A stretch of 64,000 nucleotides of DNA, taken from NCBI RefSeq assembly GCF_009746585.1, contig NZ_WRPO01000003.1, positions 277,230 through 341,229 of the forward strand, given 5' to 3'. The translations under genes were made by a program, and so were the position numbers. Below the pieces are notes generated by a model. That model was not told the origin of the DNA. It was given only the letters and a program-made list of their open reading frames with translations, and did no database searches. Within the stretch, counting starts at the first letter, position 1, and each line of letters starts with the position of its first letter. This stretch comes from Novosphingobium aquimarinum. Lineage in GTDB: Bacteria; Pseudomonadota; Alphaproteobacteria; Sphingomonadales; Sphingomonadaceae. This document shows, piece after piece, positions 40,365 through 48,232 of the stretch.

Positions 40365-40480
40365 GTTTCCCCCCGCGCGATGTCGGGCACCAGCGTGACG
40401 CCCAGCCCGATCACGGAGATCGCGCACCACGCGATCGATCCATAGACGAGGACTTCGAGGAAGCCTGCGGAAAAGGTCAT
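40358..40480 (-). CDS. Small symporter accessory membrane protein
   Basis: This 40-residue protein (MTFSAGFLEVLVYGSIAWCA, then a hydrophobic stretch and a polar end DIARGETW) is a single-pass membrane protein. Its ATG at 40480 overlaps the symporter stop as ATGA, and its own stop lies inside the start of the carbamoyltransferase-like gene. Small one-span partners encoded right after SSS-family symporters are known, and this layout fits that type. It is far below usual gene-finder limits but the coupling argues for translation. Confidence 0.75.
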   Translation of the reverse strand: MTFSAGFLEVLVYGSIAWCAISVIGLGVTLVPDIARGETW

Positions 40481-41901
40481 GAAGATTCTTTCAGCTTGGC
40501 CCAATCGAACCGGGCGGCGGAAAAGCGGGCACAGGCAACTACCCATACCATCGAGACGGCGGTGGCGACGAGCGCGCCGGTATACCAGCCGATAAGGAAG
40601 TAACAGGCAAGCCCCGCCGCAGCGCCTAAGAGCATGCCGCCGATCGCGCCAGTGGTCGTGGCGCTGCGCCAGTAAAGGCCGGTCACGATGGGCCAGATCA
40701 TCGCCCCGACCAGCGGCCCGGCGAAGAACAACACGGTCGCCAGCGTGCCGATGCGCGGGAGGCACACCGCCCAGGTGAACACGCCCAGGCCCAGCGTCAC
40801 CCACTGCGCGACCGTCTTCAGCCGGTCAGGCGTAGCGGCAGGCTTGATCATGCGGCGATAGACATCCTCGGTCAGCAAGTCCGACGTCGCGGCGAGCAGG
40901 CTGTCGATGCTGGAGGCGAGTGAGCAGAACACGATCACGAAGATGCCGATCGCGCCCGCCTTGCCCAGCACAGTCGCCACCACCAGCGGTCCGACCATGT
41001 CGGAGGCCGGGACCGGGACATTGAGCGCGCCCGAGGCGAGCGCGATGAAGCCCGCCGCGATCGGCACCGGAAACCAGATCAGCCCGCCCAGCGCAAAGGC
41101 CTTGCCGGCAACGCCCTTGCGGAACGCGAAGGCTCGGCTCCACCACACATTGTTGTGGAACACCTCGCCGAGGCCGAACAGCAGGTTGTTGAAGATCGCC
41201 ATGATCGCGGCCGGGAACAGCACGTCGAGCAGTGCGGGGCGCTCGGCGGTGAGGTTGGCGTGAATCTCCGCGACAGGCACCTGGCTCAGCACCGCGATAC
41301 CGACGATGACGATGCCCGCAAGGATGATCATGCTCTGGATGAAGTCGGTGCCGATCACCGCTGCGAGCCCGCCGCGCATGGTGTACAGCACGCAAACGCC
41401 CAGGATAACGCTCATCCCCCAGGCATAGCTGATGCCTGAAAGCGCGTTGAGCAGGATGCCGCCCGCCATCGCCATAGAGACCAACCAGGTCAGCGAATAG
41501 AACAGCGTGAAGACGAGGAAGATCCCCCAGGCCACTCGTCCGTAGCGCAGCCGGAAGAAATCTCCGCTGGTGTAGCCGTTGGGCATCAAGCTGCGAATGC
41601 GGCCCGCCATCGGCGCGAACAGCAGCAGCCCGAACGAGGCAGTCGAATAGGCAAGCATGCCCCAGATGCCGAGTTGCAGCGCGAATTGCGGCGCCAGCAT
41701 CGTCGTGTTCGACGTGATCCACGTTGCCGCCGCCGTCGCTGAACCCAGCGCGAGGCCGATGTTGCGCCCCGCCAGCGCGTGATCCTCGAAGTTCTTGTTG
41801 CGTCGGCCCCAGTAGATGCCGAGGCCAACCCACAGCACGCTGAAGGCCGCCAACAGCACCCAGCCGAGCGTCGGATCAAGCAGAGCCTGCGTCTTAGTCA
41901 T
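40477..41901 (-). CDS. Sodium:solute symporter (SSS family)
   Basis: This 474-residue inner-membrane protein has about 13 hydrophobic segments with the LeuT-like SSS core: GSATAAATWITSNTTMLAPQF near residue 60 (first half: GSATAAATWITSN), LVSMAMAGGILLNALSG, GGLAAVIGTDFIQSMII near residue 175, and FCSLASSIDSLLAATSDLL near residue 330, which carries Na+-site serines. Substrate cannot be read from sequence; the family takes urea, proline, pantothenate, sugars or carboxylates. The ATG at 41901 lies inside the end of the upstream anchored-protein gene (8-bp overlap), and the stop overlaps the 40-residue partner gene. Confidence 0.9.
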   Translation of the reverse strand: MTKTQALLDPTLGWVLLAAFSVLWVGLGIYWGRRNKNFEDHALAGRNIGLALGSATAAATWITSNTTMLAPQFALQLGIWGMLAYSTASFGLLLFAPMAGRIRSLMPNGYTSGDFFRLRYGRVAWGIFLVFTLFYSLTWLVSMAMAGGILLNALSGISYAWGMSVILGVCVLYTMRGGLAAVIGTDFIQSMIILAGIVIVGIAVLSQVPVAEIHANLTAERPALLDVLFPAAIMAIFNNLLFGLGEVFHNNVWWSRAFAFRKGVAGKAFALGGLIWFPVPIAAGFIALASGALNVPVPASDMVGPLVVATVLGKAGAIGIFVIVFCSLASSIDSLLAATSDLLTEDVYRRMIKPAATPDRLKTVAQWVTLGLGVFTWAVCLPRIGTLATVLFFAGPLVGAMIWPIVTGLYWRSATTTGAIGGMLLGAAAGLACYFLIGWYTGALVATAVSMVWVVACARFSAARFDWAKLKESS

Positions 41902-42313
41902 CGCGCGCACCCCGCAGGATCGCGGCGACGGTCGCCAGGAAGACGATGGCGCCAAGCGCTACCAGCCACAGCGCCTGCGTCACGGATTGGTGCGCGACGC
42001 GCAGTTCCAGCGGCGGTGCCTCTTGGCCTGATGCGTCGCGCAGCGTCAGGCGGTAGGTCCCATCGGCGAGACCGGAAATGAAGAAGGCTTCGTTGCTGCC
42101 GGAATAAAGCTCTCGCGATGGCGCGCCGGGCGGCGCGATCGCGAGGGTCGCCGGGCCGGACGCATCCCATTCGATCAAGCTATATCCGGTATCGCTATCG
42201 ATCGCGCCATCCGAACGGAAGGTTGGCGGGGACGCTGCGTAGAGCATCGCGGGAGCACAAAACACACCCAGCGCCGCAACGAGCACAAATCGCGCAGAAC
42301 AAAGCCGCCGCAC
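41894..42313 (-). CDS. Exported, C-terminally anchored beta-sandwich-like protein
   Basis: This 139-residue protein reads from a GTG at 42313 as a good signal peptide (RRLCSARFVLVAALGVF to APAMLYAA), a compact extracytoplasmic domain of about 75 residues with a fibronectin-III-like pattern (GYSLIEWDASGPATLAI, FFISGLADGTYRLTLRDASG), and a C-terminal membrane segment (TQALWLVALGAIVFLATVAAIL) with a basic cytoplasmic end. No Shine-Dalgarno sequence precedes the GTG, so the start is uncertain. Its stop overlaps the symporter start by 8 bp, so it is the first gene of that operon and may help substrate capture. Confidence 0.7.
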   Translation of the reverse strand: MRRLCSARFVLVAALGVFCAPAMLYAASPPTFRSDGAIDSDTGYSLIEWDASGPATLAIAPPGAPSRELYSGSNEAFFISGLADGTYRLTLRDASGQEAPPLELRVAHQSVTQALWLVALGAIVFLATVAAILRGARDD

Positions 42314-42609
42314 CGCTGAAAGAATGAAGGAAACCGATGACGCGACCGAAGTCCTGCGATGCGAAACGATGTCAAAATTCGAGAACGAGATCTGCCTTTG
42401 ACCATCCTGCCGGCCGCGCTGCCGGTGCTCGTGCTGTTTGTGGGGAGGCGAGCCCCCTAACAAATCGAGACACAAAAGGGAACCGGCGCGGCGTAGAATC
42501 GTCCGCACGGCGCTCGAAGTCCGACACAAGCGCGAGCCAGGACCGCTCGCCCCGATGGAAACCAAAGCTTTCGGGCGACGGCGCCCTTACGCGCGCCTGA
42601 GCCACGCTG
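42314..42609. other. Intergenic region upstream of the symporter operon
   Basis: This 296-bp stretch should hold the promoter of the symporter operon. On the opposite strand GGAAC at 42479 and CGTC at 42500 resemble an EcfG promoter, but they point away from the operon and toward no gene. Nothing else is recognisable. Confidence 0.4.
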
Positions 42610-43206
42610 TTAAGCGATGGCCGCCTCGATGGCGATACGGATCGCCTGAAAGCTGGAGGCGTTCATCTTGCGCAGCATGTTGGTGCGATGTGCCTCGACA
42701 GTGCGATAGCTGATCGAAAGTTCGGCCGCGAGCGACTTGGAACTCTTGCCGTTCGCCATACCGTCGAGCACCTGACGTTCGCGGCTCGTCAGGCTCGCGA
42801 GCAGCCGCCTCGCGCGGTATTGACGATAGCGGACACCCGAAAGGCTGTTCAACGCACTGACCGCATTTGCGATTTGATGCGCAAAATTGTTTTCGGTCCG
42901 CGCCAGATCGATGAAGTCGATTGCGCCCGCGCGCATGCAACTTACCACGTCGCTCGCCGAGGGATTTTCGCCAATCGCGACGAACGGCAACCAGACGTTG
43001 CGGGTGTCCATGGCCAAGGTGAGGCTGTCGATGGACAGCTCTCTGGAATCGAACAGGAGGAGACCGGTCTCTGGCGGTTTGCAGAGCATGTCTTCGAGAT
43101 CTTCGACCGGCATTGCGACGAAATGATCGCCGGTCAGTTCCCGGCAGATTTCAGCCCGCCGGGAGGAAACCCGCAGCAGTACGAAAACGCTCAACCTTTG
43201 TAGCAT
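42610..43206 (-). CDS. LuxR/FixJ-type regulator with a degenerate receiver
   Basis: This 198-residue protein has a C-terminal LuxR helix-turn-helix near residues 138-195 (LTSRERQVLDGMANGKSSKS, YRTVEAHRTNMLRKM). The N-terminal 125 residues are sized like a receiver, and an aspartate is present in LLLFDSREL near residue 53, but the acidic pair is gone: the first strand reads VFVLLRVSSRRAE where VVDDD is expected, and the T/S and K positions are not obvious. It is probably not controlled by ordinary phosphorylation. No kinase adjoins it. Start ATG at 43206. Confidence 0.8.
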   Translation of the reverse strand: MLQRLSVFVLLRVSSRRAEICRELTGDHFVAMPVEDLEDMLCKPPETGLLLFDSRELSIDSLTLAMDTRNVWLPFVAIGENPSASDVVSCMRAGAIDFIDLARTENNFAHQIANAVSALNSLSGVRYRQYRARRLLASLTSRERQVLDGMANGKSSKSLAAELSISYRTVEAHRTNMLRKMNASSFQAIRIAIEAAIA

Positions 43207-43415
43207 TCAGCAGCCCCCCACGTCAGCGCCCCCGCCCACAGGGTCCCGCGCTACCCTTATGGTTAATGGCATGCACATACGTGTAAGTCGATAGATATTA
43301 ACGTTTAGTTGCCACGCCTTGGCCGCCGCTGAGGATGGGATTGCGACGGCGCATGGCGCGCCCTGCGGCGACGGTCACGCCTCCACGACGCGAGCGGTAA
43401 TGCCGGCCCGAACGA

Positions 43416-44324
43416 TCAAGCCCCTTCGAGCAACGTTCTCGCGGCCCCTTGCGTCGACTGCGCGATCACCCGGTAGTATTCGGAATAGGCGGCCCCCGAA
43501 CGCCAGACGGCCGCCATAGAACGCGTTGCCGACCAGTCTTCGACGACCAGACGGCGCACCATGTCTTCCCCTCCCACTTCCGAGCGTAAGTATAGTTCGG
43601 GAAGAATGGCGAGCCCGATGCCCGATCCTGCCATCTGCCGCAGGGCGTCCAGGCTAGTGCCTTCGTAATCTCGCAAGAGCTCCGCGTTCAGATCCTCGCA
43701 GACCCCGGAAACTTGGCGATGGAAGTGGTGACGGCGGTCCAGGCTCAGGATTCCGGAGCCCGCGAGGTCGGCCTTTCGCAGAGAGGACTTTGCGAAAAGC
43801 GGGTGATCGGGCGCCGCCACGAGATGCAGACGCTCACGAAACAGCGGCTCGATCTCCAGATCGGTACCGGCCACGGGCAGCGGCGAAAGCACCATATCGA
43901 GCCCACCCTTGCGCAATTCGGCCAATTGATCGTCGGGTATGCCCTCGCGCATGTGCAGGCGCATCATCGGATGATCGCGGTGCAATTGCGCGACCACCGG
44001 GGGCAGCAGGTAGGGCCCGAGCGTGGGCGTCACGCCGAACCGCACCGTGCCCGCCATCCCCGAATTGCTGCGCTGGGCTAGGCCGCGCAGATCGCTGACC
44101 TCGAGCAGGATCCGGCGTGCGCGCACCGCGATTTCCCGGCCCACAGGAGTGAGTTGCACCGGGGTCTCGCCGCGTTCGATCAGCATGACGCCAAGACGGG
44201 CCTCCAACGCCTTCAATTGCTGGCTGAGCGTCGGTTGCGAGACGTGAACCGCGGCGGCGGCCCTGCCAAAGTGTCGAGCGTCCGCGACGGCGACAAAGTA
44301 TTGTAGTTGCTTGATCGTCGGCAT
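43416..44324 (-). CDS. OxyR-like LysR regulator without the peroxidatic cysteine
   Basis: This 302-residue LysR-type regulator has the winged HTH at residues 1-60 (IKQLQYFVAVADARHFGRAA, VSQPTLSQQLKALE) and an OxyR-like sensor domain with TPTLGPYLLPPVVAQLHRDH and DYEGTSLDALRQMAGSGIGL. Where OxyR has HCLRDQ, this protein has HHFHRQ, so the reactive Cys199 is a histidine, although the second cysteine position (SGVC) is kept. It is unlikely to sense peroxide by disulfide formation. The ATG at 44324 (MPTIKQLQYF) was chosen over one 17 codons upstream. It is divergent from the DUF465/nhaA genes with an OxyR-type site between them. Confidence 0.88.
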   Translation of the reverse strand: MPTIKQLQYFVAVADARHFGRAAAAVHVSQPTLSQQLKALEARLGVMLIERGETPVQLTPVGREIAVRARRILLEVSDLRGLAQRSNSGMAGTVRFGVTPTLGPYLLPPVVAQLHRDHPMMRLHMREGIPDDQLAELRKGGLDMVLSPLPVAGTDLEIEPLFRERLHLVAAPDHPLFAKSSLRKADLAGSGILSLDRRHHFHRQVSGVCEDLNAELLRDYEGTSLDALRQMAGSGIGLAILPELYLRSEVGGEDMVRRLVVEDWSATRSMAAVWRSGAAYSEYYRVIAQSTQGAARTLLEGA

Positions 44325-44338
44325 CAGCCTCACTTCCG

Positions 44339-44353
44339 ATAGGCGCAGGCTAT
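44339..44353. promoter_or_regulatory. OxyR-type ATAG-N7-CTAT element
   Basis: ATAG at 44339-44342 and CTAT at 44350-44353 flank seven bases, and one more base pair on each side extends the dyad to GATAG-N7-CTATC. This is the half-operator of the OxyR consensus. It lies 15 bp before the LysR start and 78 bp before the DUF465 gene, where it could serve autoregulation and control of the divergent genes. Confidence 0.6.
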
Positions 44354-44430
44354 CGAATGGGCCTCCAACTTTCAATTGGCCTAATCAGCGGGATTCCGGT
44401 AATGATCGTCAGCAGAAAGGAGACGATTTC

Positions 44431-44598
44431 ATGGATCGCTTGGACAATCTTAAAAAGCGGCACAGACGCCTCAACCGGCTCATCGACAATTGTCGTGCTC
44501 GCAGCCGGCAGGAAGACATGAAGTTGCTCAAACGCCTGCGGCTCCGGATCAAGGACGAGATCGCGATGCTTCGTCAGCCCTCAAACCTTGCGAGGTAG
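44431..44598 (+). CDS. YdcH-family (DUF465) small protein
   Basis: This 55-residue helical protein (MDRLDNLKKRHRRLNRLIDN, then LKRLRLRIKDEIAMLRQ) matches the DUF465/YdcH pattern of an L-x-x-x-H-x-x-L start and an LKRxRLxIKDEI end, a small coiled-coil protein of unknown role that is widespread in alphaproteobacteria. AGAAAGGAGA precedes the ATG. It is divergent from the OxyR-like regulator and followed by a terminator just before nhaA. Confidence 0.85.
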   Translation: MDRLDNLKKRHRRLNRLIDNCRARSRQEDMKLLKRLRLRIKDEIAMLRQPSNLAR

Positions 44599-44605
44599 CA
44601 CCATA

Positions 44606-44657
44606 GCGGCGCCCGACTGCACCCGCCCCCCGACTGTACAAGGGCGCCGCGCTTTTT
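44606..44657 (+). terminator. Terminator or attenuator before nhaA
   Basis: A 9-bp GC stem (GCGGCGCCC 44606-44614 with GGGCGCCGC 44642-44650) is followed by GCTTTTT. The loop is long (27 bases). It ends three bases before the nhaA ATG, so it would stop transcription from the DUF465 promoter unless relieved. Confidence 0.6.
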
Positions 44658-44660
44658 CTC

Positions 44661-45851
44661 ATGCCACTTAGCAACCCCAAACAGCGCTTACGCGACTTCA
44701 TCGCGAGCGAGAGTGCCGGCGGGATCATCCTGATCATCGCCGCGGCGATCGCCTTGGTGATCGCCAATTCCCCCGCCTTGAGCTTCTACGAAGCGTGGCT
44801 CGGCACACCGGTTTACTTCCGTGCAGGCGACCTGGTGACGATCGACAAGCCCTTGCTCTTGTGGATCAACGACGGGTTGATGGCGCTGTTCTTCTTCCTG
44901 ATCGGCCTGGAAGTGAAGCGCGAGATCGTCGAGGGCGATCTCGGCAGCTGGAAGCAGGCTTCGCTCTCGATTTACGCCGCGCTGGGCGGAATGATCGTTC
45001 CCGCGCTCGTGTTCGCGGCGATCAATTCCGGTTCGCCCGAGAACCTGCGCGGTTGGGCGATCCCTGCCGCGACCGATATCGCCTTCGCACTCGGGCTTTT
45101 GGCGCTCCTGGGCAAGCGCGTCCCGACGGCTCTCAAGGCATTGCTTCTCACGGTCGCGATCATCGACGATATCGGCGCGATCGCGATCATCGCGTTTTTC
45201 TATACCGAAAACCTGAATCTGCAGGCTCTCGGCCTGGCGCTGGTCCCCGCAGCGCTCATGCTGCTGCTCAACCGCGCGGGCGTTGCCAGAACCATTCCCT
45301 ACGTGCTGCTTGGCGCTCTCCTTTGGGTCTGCGTCCTCAAGTCGGGCGTGCACGCGACACTCGCTGGCGTGGCGACCGCGATGTTCATTCCGATCGCCAG
45401 CGGTAAGGAACGTCCGCTCGAACGGCTCGAGCATGCGTTGCACCCCTGGGTCGCGTTCTTCGTGCTGCCCGTCTTCGCTTTCGCCAACGCCGGCGTATCG
45501 TTCGCCGGGGTCGGTATCGACGCGTTCACCTCCACCCTGTCTCTGGGCATTATCGCCGGGCTCGTCATCGGCAAGCAGGTCGGGGTCTTCGGAGCATGCT
45601 GGATCGCGTCCAAGAGCGGGATTACGGCGCTCCCGGCCGGCGTGAGCCTGCGCCACATCTATGGACTGTCGTGCCTCGCAGGCATCGGCTTCACTATGAG
45701 CCTGTTCATCGGCAACCTCGCCTTCGAGGACGAAGGACAAATCGCCGCCGTCAAACTCGGCGTCCTGTGCGCCTCGCTGATCGCCGCGATCGCCGGCATG
45801 ACTATCCTTCGCTTCGCTCCAGGCGCTCGCTCCGGAAGCATGACCGCATGA
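44661..45851 (+). CDS. nhaA: Na+/H+ antiporter NhaA
   Basis: NhaA exports Na+ or Li+ in exchange for protons at the inner membrane. The 396-residue protein has about 12 membrane segments and the family sequences SESAGGIILIIAAAIALVIA near residue 17, the ion-site pair in TVAIIDDIGAIAIIA (two adjacent aspartates near residue 170), and AATDIAFALGLLALLG near residue 138. The ATG follows directly on the T-run of a terminator and has no Shine-Dalgarno sequence, so its translation or its promoter is unusual. Its stop overlaps the next antiporter gene as ATGA. Confidence 0.95.
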   Translation: MPLSNPKQRLRDFIASESAGGIILIIAAAIALVIANSPALSFYEAWLGTPVYFRAGDLVTIDKPLLLWINDGLMALFFFLIGLEVKREIVEGDLGSWKQASLSIYAALGGMIVPALVFAAINSGSPENLRGWAIPAATDIAFALGLLALLGKRVPTALKALLLTVAIIDDIGAIAIIAFFYTENLNLQALGLALVPAALMLLLNRAGVARTIPYVLLGALLWVCVLKSGVHATLAGVATAMFIPIASGKERPLERLEHALHPWVAFFVLPVFAFANAGVSFAGVGIDAFTSTLSLGIIAGLVIGKQVGVFGACWIASKSGITALPAGVSLRHIYGLSCLAGIGFTMSLFIGNLAFEDEGQIAAVKLGVLCASLIAAIAGMTILRFAPGARSGSMTA

Positions 45852-46828
45852 TCGCAGCGTTGTTGGCCGTCGCGGGCGGCCTCATCGCGCTCGTGATCGG
45901 GGGAGAACTGCTGGTCCGCGGCGCCGTCAGGCTGGCGGAGAAGCTCGGGGTCAGTGCCCTCGTCATCGGTCTGGTCATCATCGGCTTCGGAACGTCGCTG
46001 CCCGAACTGGTGACGAGCGCCGAGGCGGCGTTGGCGGGATCGCCCGCCATCGCCTGGGGCAATATCGTCGGCTCCAACAACCTCAACAGTCTGCTGATCC
46101 TGGGCGCCGCAGCGCTCGCCGCGCCGATCACGATAACCGCGCCCAACCGTTATCGCGATCCGGCGGTCGCGCTTGCGGCCGCGGGCGCGTTGACACTGCT
46201 CGCGGTGTTCCAGATTGGCGGCTGGTGGACTGGCGCTGCGCTCCTCGCCTGCCTGATCGCCTATATCGCCTGGTGTTATCGCGAAGAGCGGCTCGTTGCA
46301 CCGGACACCATCCATAACGCCCCGAACGATCGCGGTCGCGCGCTCGAACTGGCAGATACGGCCTTGCACGATGCGCAGGGCTCGTGGGCGAAGCCGGTGG
46401 TGCTTCTTATCGGTGGCTTTGCGCTGCTGGTGTGGGGTGGAGGCCTGCTCGTCGGCGGCGCGATCGACCTTGCCCTGCTTGCGGGTCTGGGAGAAGCGTT
46501 CATCGGGCTTACCATCGTCGCGCTGGGCACGTCGCTGCCCGAACTCGTCACATCCGTCATCGCCGCGCGGAAGGGGGAGCCGGAACTGGCGTTCGGCAAT
46601 GTCGTCGGCTCGAATATCTACAATATCCTCGGGATCGGCGGCGCGACCCTGCTCCTCGCCCCAGCTCCCATTCCGCAGGACTTGCTACCACTCGACATCG
46701 GAGTTGTCCTTGCGAGCGGGCTGGTGATCCTCGCCCTGGCGCTGAGGCGCCGGATCTCGCGCATGGCGGCTCTGGGGCTGCTGGCAGCCTACGCAGTATA
46801 TCTCGGCATCGTCATAGCGAACGCCTGA
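45848..46828 (+). CDS. CaCA-family Ca2+(Na+)/H+ antiporter (YrbG-like)
   Basis: This 326-residue protein has ten membrane segments and the two inverted alpha repeats that define the Ca2+:cation antiporter family: GFGTSLPELVTSAEAALAG near residue 44 with GNIVGSNNLNSLLILGAA, and ALGTSLPELVTSVIAARKG near residue 222 with GNVVGSNIYNILGIGG. The ATG at 45848 overlaps nhaA by four bases, so the two antiporters are co-translated. Its last 144 bp overlap the convergent TolC-like gene. Confidence 0.93.
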   Translation: MIAALLAVAGGLIALVIGGELLVRGAVRLAEKLGVSALVIGLVIIGFGTSLPELVTSAEAALAGSPAIAWGNIVGSNNLNSLLILGAAALAAPITITAPNRYRDPAVALAAAGALTLLAVFQIGGWWTGAALLACLIAYIAWCYREERLVAPDTIHNAPNDRGRALELADTALHDAQGSWAKPVVLLIGGFALLVWGGGLLVGGAIDLALLAGLGEAFIGLTIVALGTSLPELVTSVIAARKGEPELAFGNVVGSNIYNILGIGGATLLLAPAPIPQDLLPLDIGVVLASGLVILALALRRRISRMAALGLLAAYAVYLGIVIANA

Positions 46829-48232
46829 TGGCACGGGCTCCAGGCCGAGCTGCTCGCGGTCCACGGTCGCCGCGATCAGATCCGCGCGGGCCGAAGCGCG
46901 GCGATACTCGGCCTCGATCTGGCGCAAGCGCGCGTCCGCCGCGCTTTCCTCGCGCAGATTGACGACCAGGACTTCGCTCGCGCCGAGCGTGAAGCGACGC
47001 CGTTCGGCCGAGGCCATGCGTTGGGCAAGGCGGGTCTCATCCGCGGCCAGCGCCACGAGCTTGTCGGTCGCGCGCACTTCGATGGCCAGTTCGTTCACTT
47101 CGACCAGGATCCGATCCTCGATCAGTCGCCGCCGCGCCGCGAGCGCGCGCGCTTCGGCCTCTGCTTCGGCAATGCGACCGCGGGCCTTGCGCCGCTGAAG
47201 CGGAAGGCTGAACTGAAAGCCGACATAACCCTCGGTCGGTGTGCGGGTGCTGCCGCCCAGCCCCACCGGGCCGACATCCTTGGACAGCTCGGCCTGGAGA
47301 TCGAGCCTCGGCTTGAGATCGTTCTCGGCCAGACGAAGGCGGGCTTCTGCCTGATTGAGCCTCACCAGAACCGCATTGAATTCGGGGCGCGACAGGCCGT
47401 TGCGCAGCAGCGCATCGATCTGCGGCAGATCAAAACTCGGCAGGCTGGCAGGCAAGCGGTCCGCCGAGGGCACGTAAGGTTCACCGTTCGCGTCCCTCAG
47501 GTAGAACGACAGCGCGTTGGCCGCGGAATCGAGCTCGCGCTGGGCACGGACCAGCAGGGTTTCGCGGCGCACGATGTTCTGCTGGTTCTCGGTGCCGAGG
47601 ATGCCGGGACGCGCACCAAGCTGGATCTGCCGTTCGATCGACGTCTGCCGTTCCGCCGCGAGCCCGAGCAAGTCGCGGTACAAGCCGACGCGCATCCCGG
47701 CCGCGACCCATTCCTGATAGGCGGCGATGGCGCGGCGCTGCACGTCGATCGCCACCAGATCGCGATCGAGCCGCGCCAGTTCGACATCCAGTGCGGCGAG
47801 TCCGACTTGCGTGCGCCGATCGTCGGTCACTCGGTCGCGCAGCAGCGAGAACACAGTGCCGACCCGCGCTTCGCCAAACCGATTGGTATAGGCCTTGCCG
47901 TCGTAGACCGGGAATTCGCCGCGGGAGACGCGATAGCCGCCATAGAGCTTCCCGCCATTGCTGGTCAGCGGGCGGGTGATGTCGCCATCGAGGTAGGTGC
48001 CGTCGTAATAGCCGAGAGCGCGGGACTTCATGTCGATATCGACGACCGTGTCGAAGGCGCCATAGGCCGAAAGCTGCTTTCCCTGCGCGGCCTGTTCCTT
48101 GTTGATCGCCTCGATGATCGCCGGCGAATGGCGCGCCGAAGACTGCAGCACGTCCTCCAGCAGCAACGGCTCCTCGCCGAACGCCGCGTGCGGATAGAGC
48201 ATTGCCAGCAACCCGAAAACGATCCGGATCAC
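46685..48232 (-). CDS. TolC-type outer-membrane efflux protein
   Basis: This 515-residue protein has a signal peptide (MIRIVFGLLAMLYPHAAFG) and two long OEP helical repeats separated near residue 240, typical of the trimeric outer-membrane channel used in type I secretion and efflux (RFGEARVGTVFSLLRDR, GYVGFQFSLPLQRR). About 48 residues past LGLEPVP are low in order (QPQSRHARDPAPQRQGEDHQ) and are encoded antisense to the CaCA antiporter, so the stop may have been displaced. ATGA joins it to the HlyD-like gene. Confidence 0.88.
   Translation of the reverse strand: MIRIVFGLLAMLYPHAAFGEEPLLLEDVLQSSARHSPAIIEAINKEQAAQGKQLSAYGAFDTVVDIDMKSRALGYYDGTYLDGDITRPLTSNGGKLYGGYRVSRGEFPVYDGKAYTNRFGEARVGTVFSLLRDRVTDDRRTQVGLAALDVELARLDRDLVAIDVQRRAIAAYQEWVAAGMRVGLYRDLLGLAAERQTSIERQIQLGARPGILGTENQQNIVRRETLLVRAQRELDSAANALSFYLRDANGEPYVPSADRLPASLPSFDLPQIDALLRNGLSRPEFNAVLVRLNQAEARLRLAENDLKPRLDLQAELSKDVGPVGLGGSTRTPTEGYVGFQFSLPLQRRKARGRIAEAEAEARALAARRRLIEDRILVEVNELAIEVRATDKLVALAADETRLAQRMASAERRRFTLGASEVLVVNLREESAADARLRQIEAEYRRASARADLIAATVDREQLGLEPVPSGVRYDDAEIYCVGCQQPQSRHARDPAPQRQGEDHQPARKDNSDVEW

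Noticed and set aside
42479..42503. GGAAC-N16-CGTC as another EcfG promoter
   Set aside because: The -10 element is imperfect and the site points toward no plus-strand gene within 1.9 kb; probably chance.
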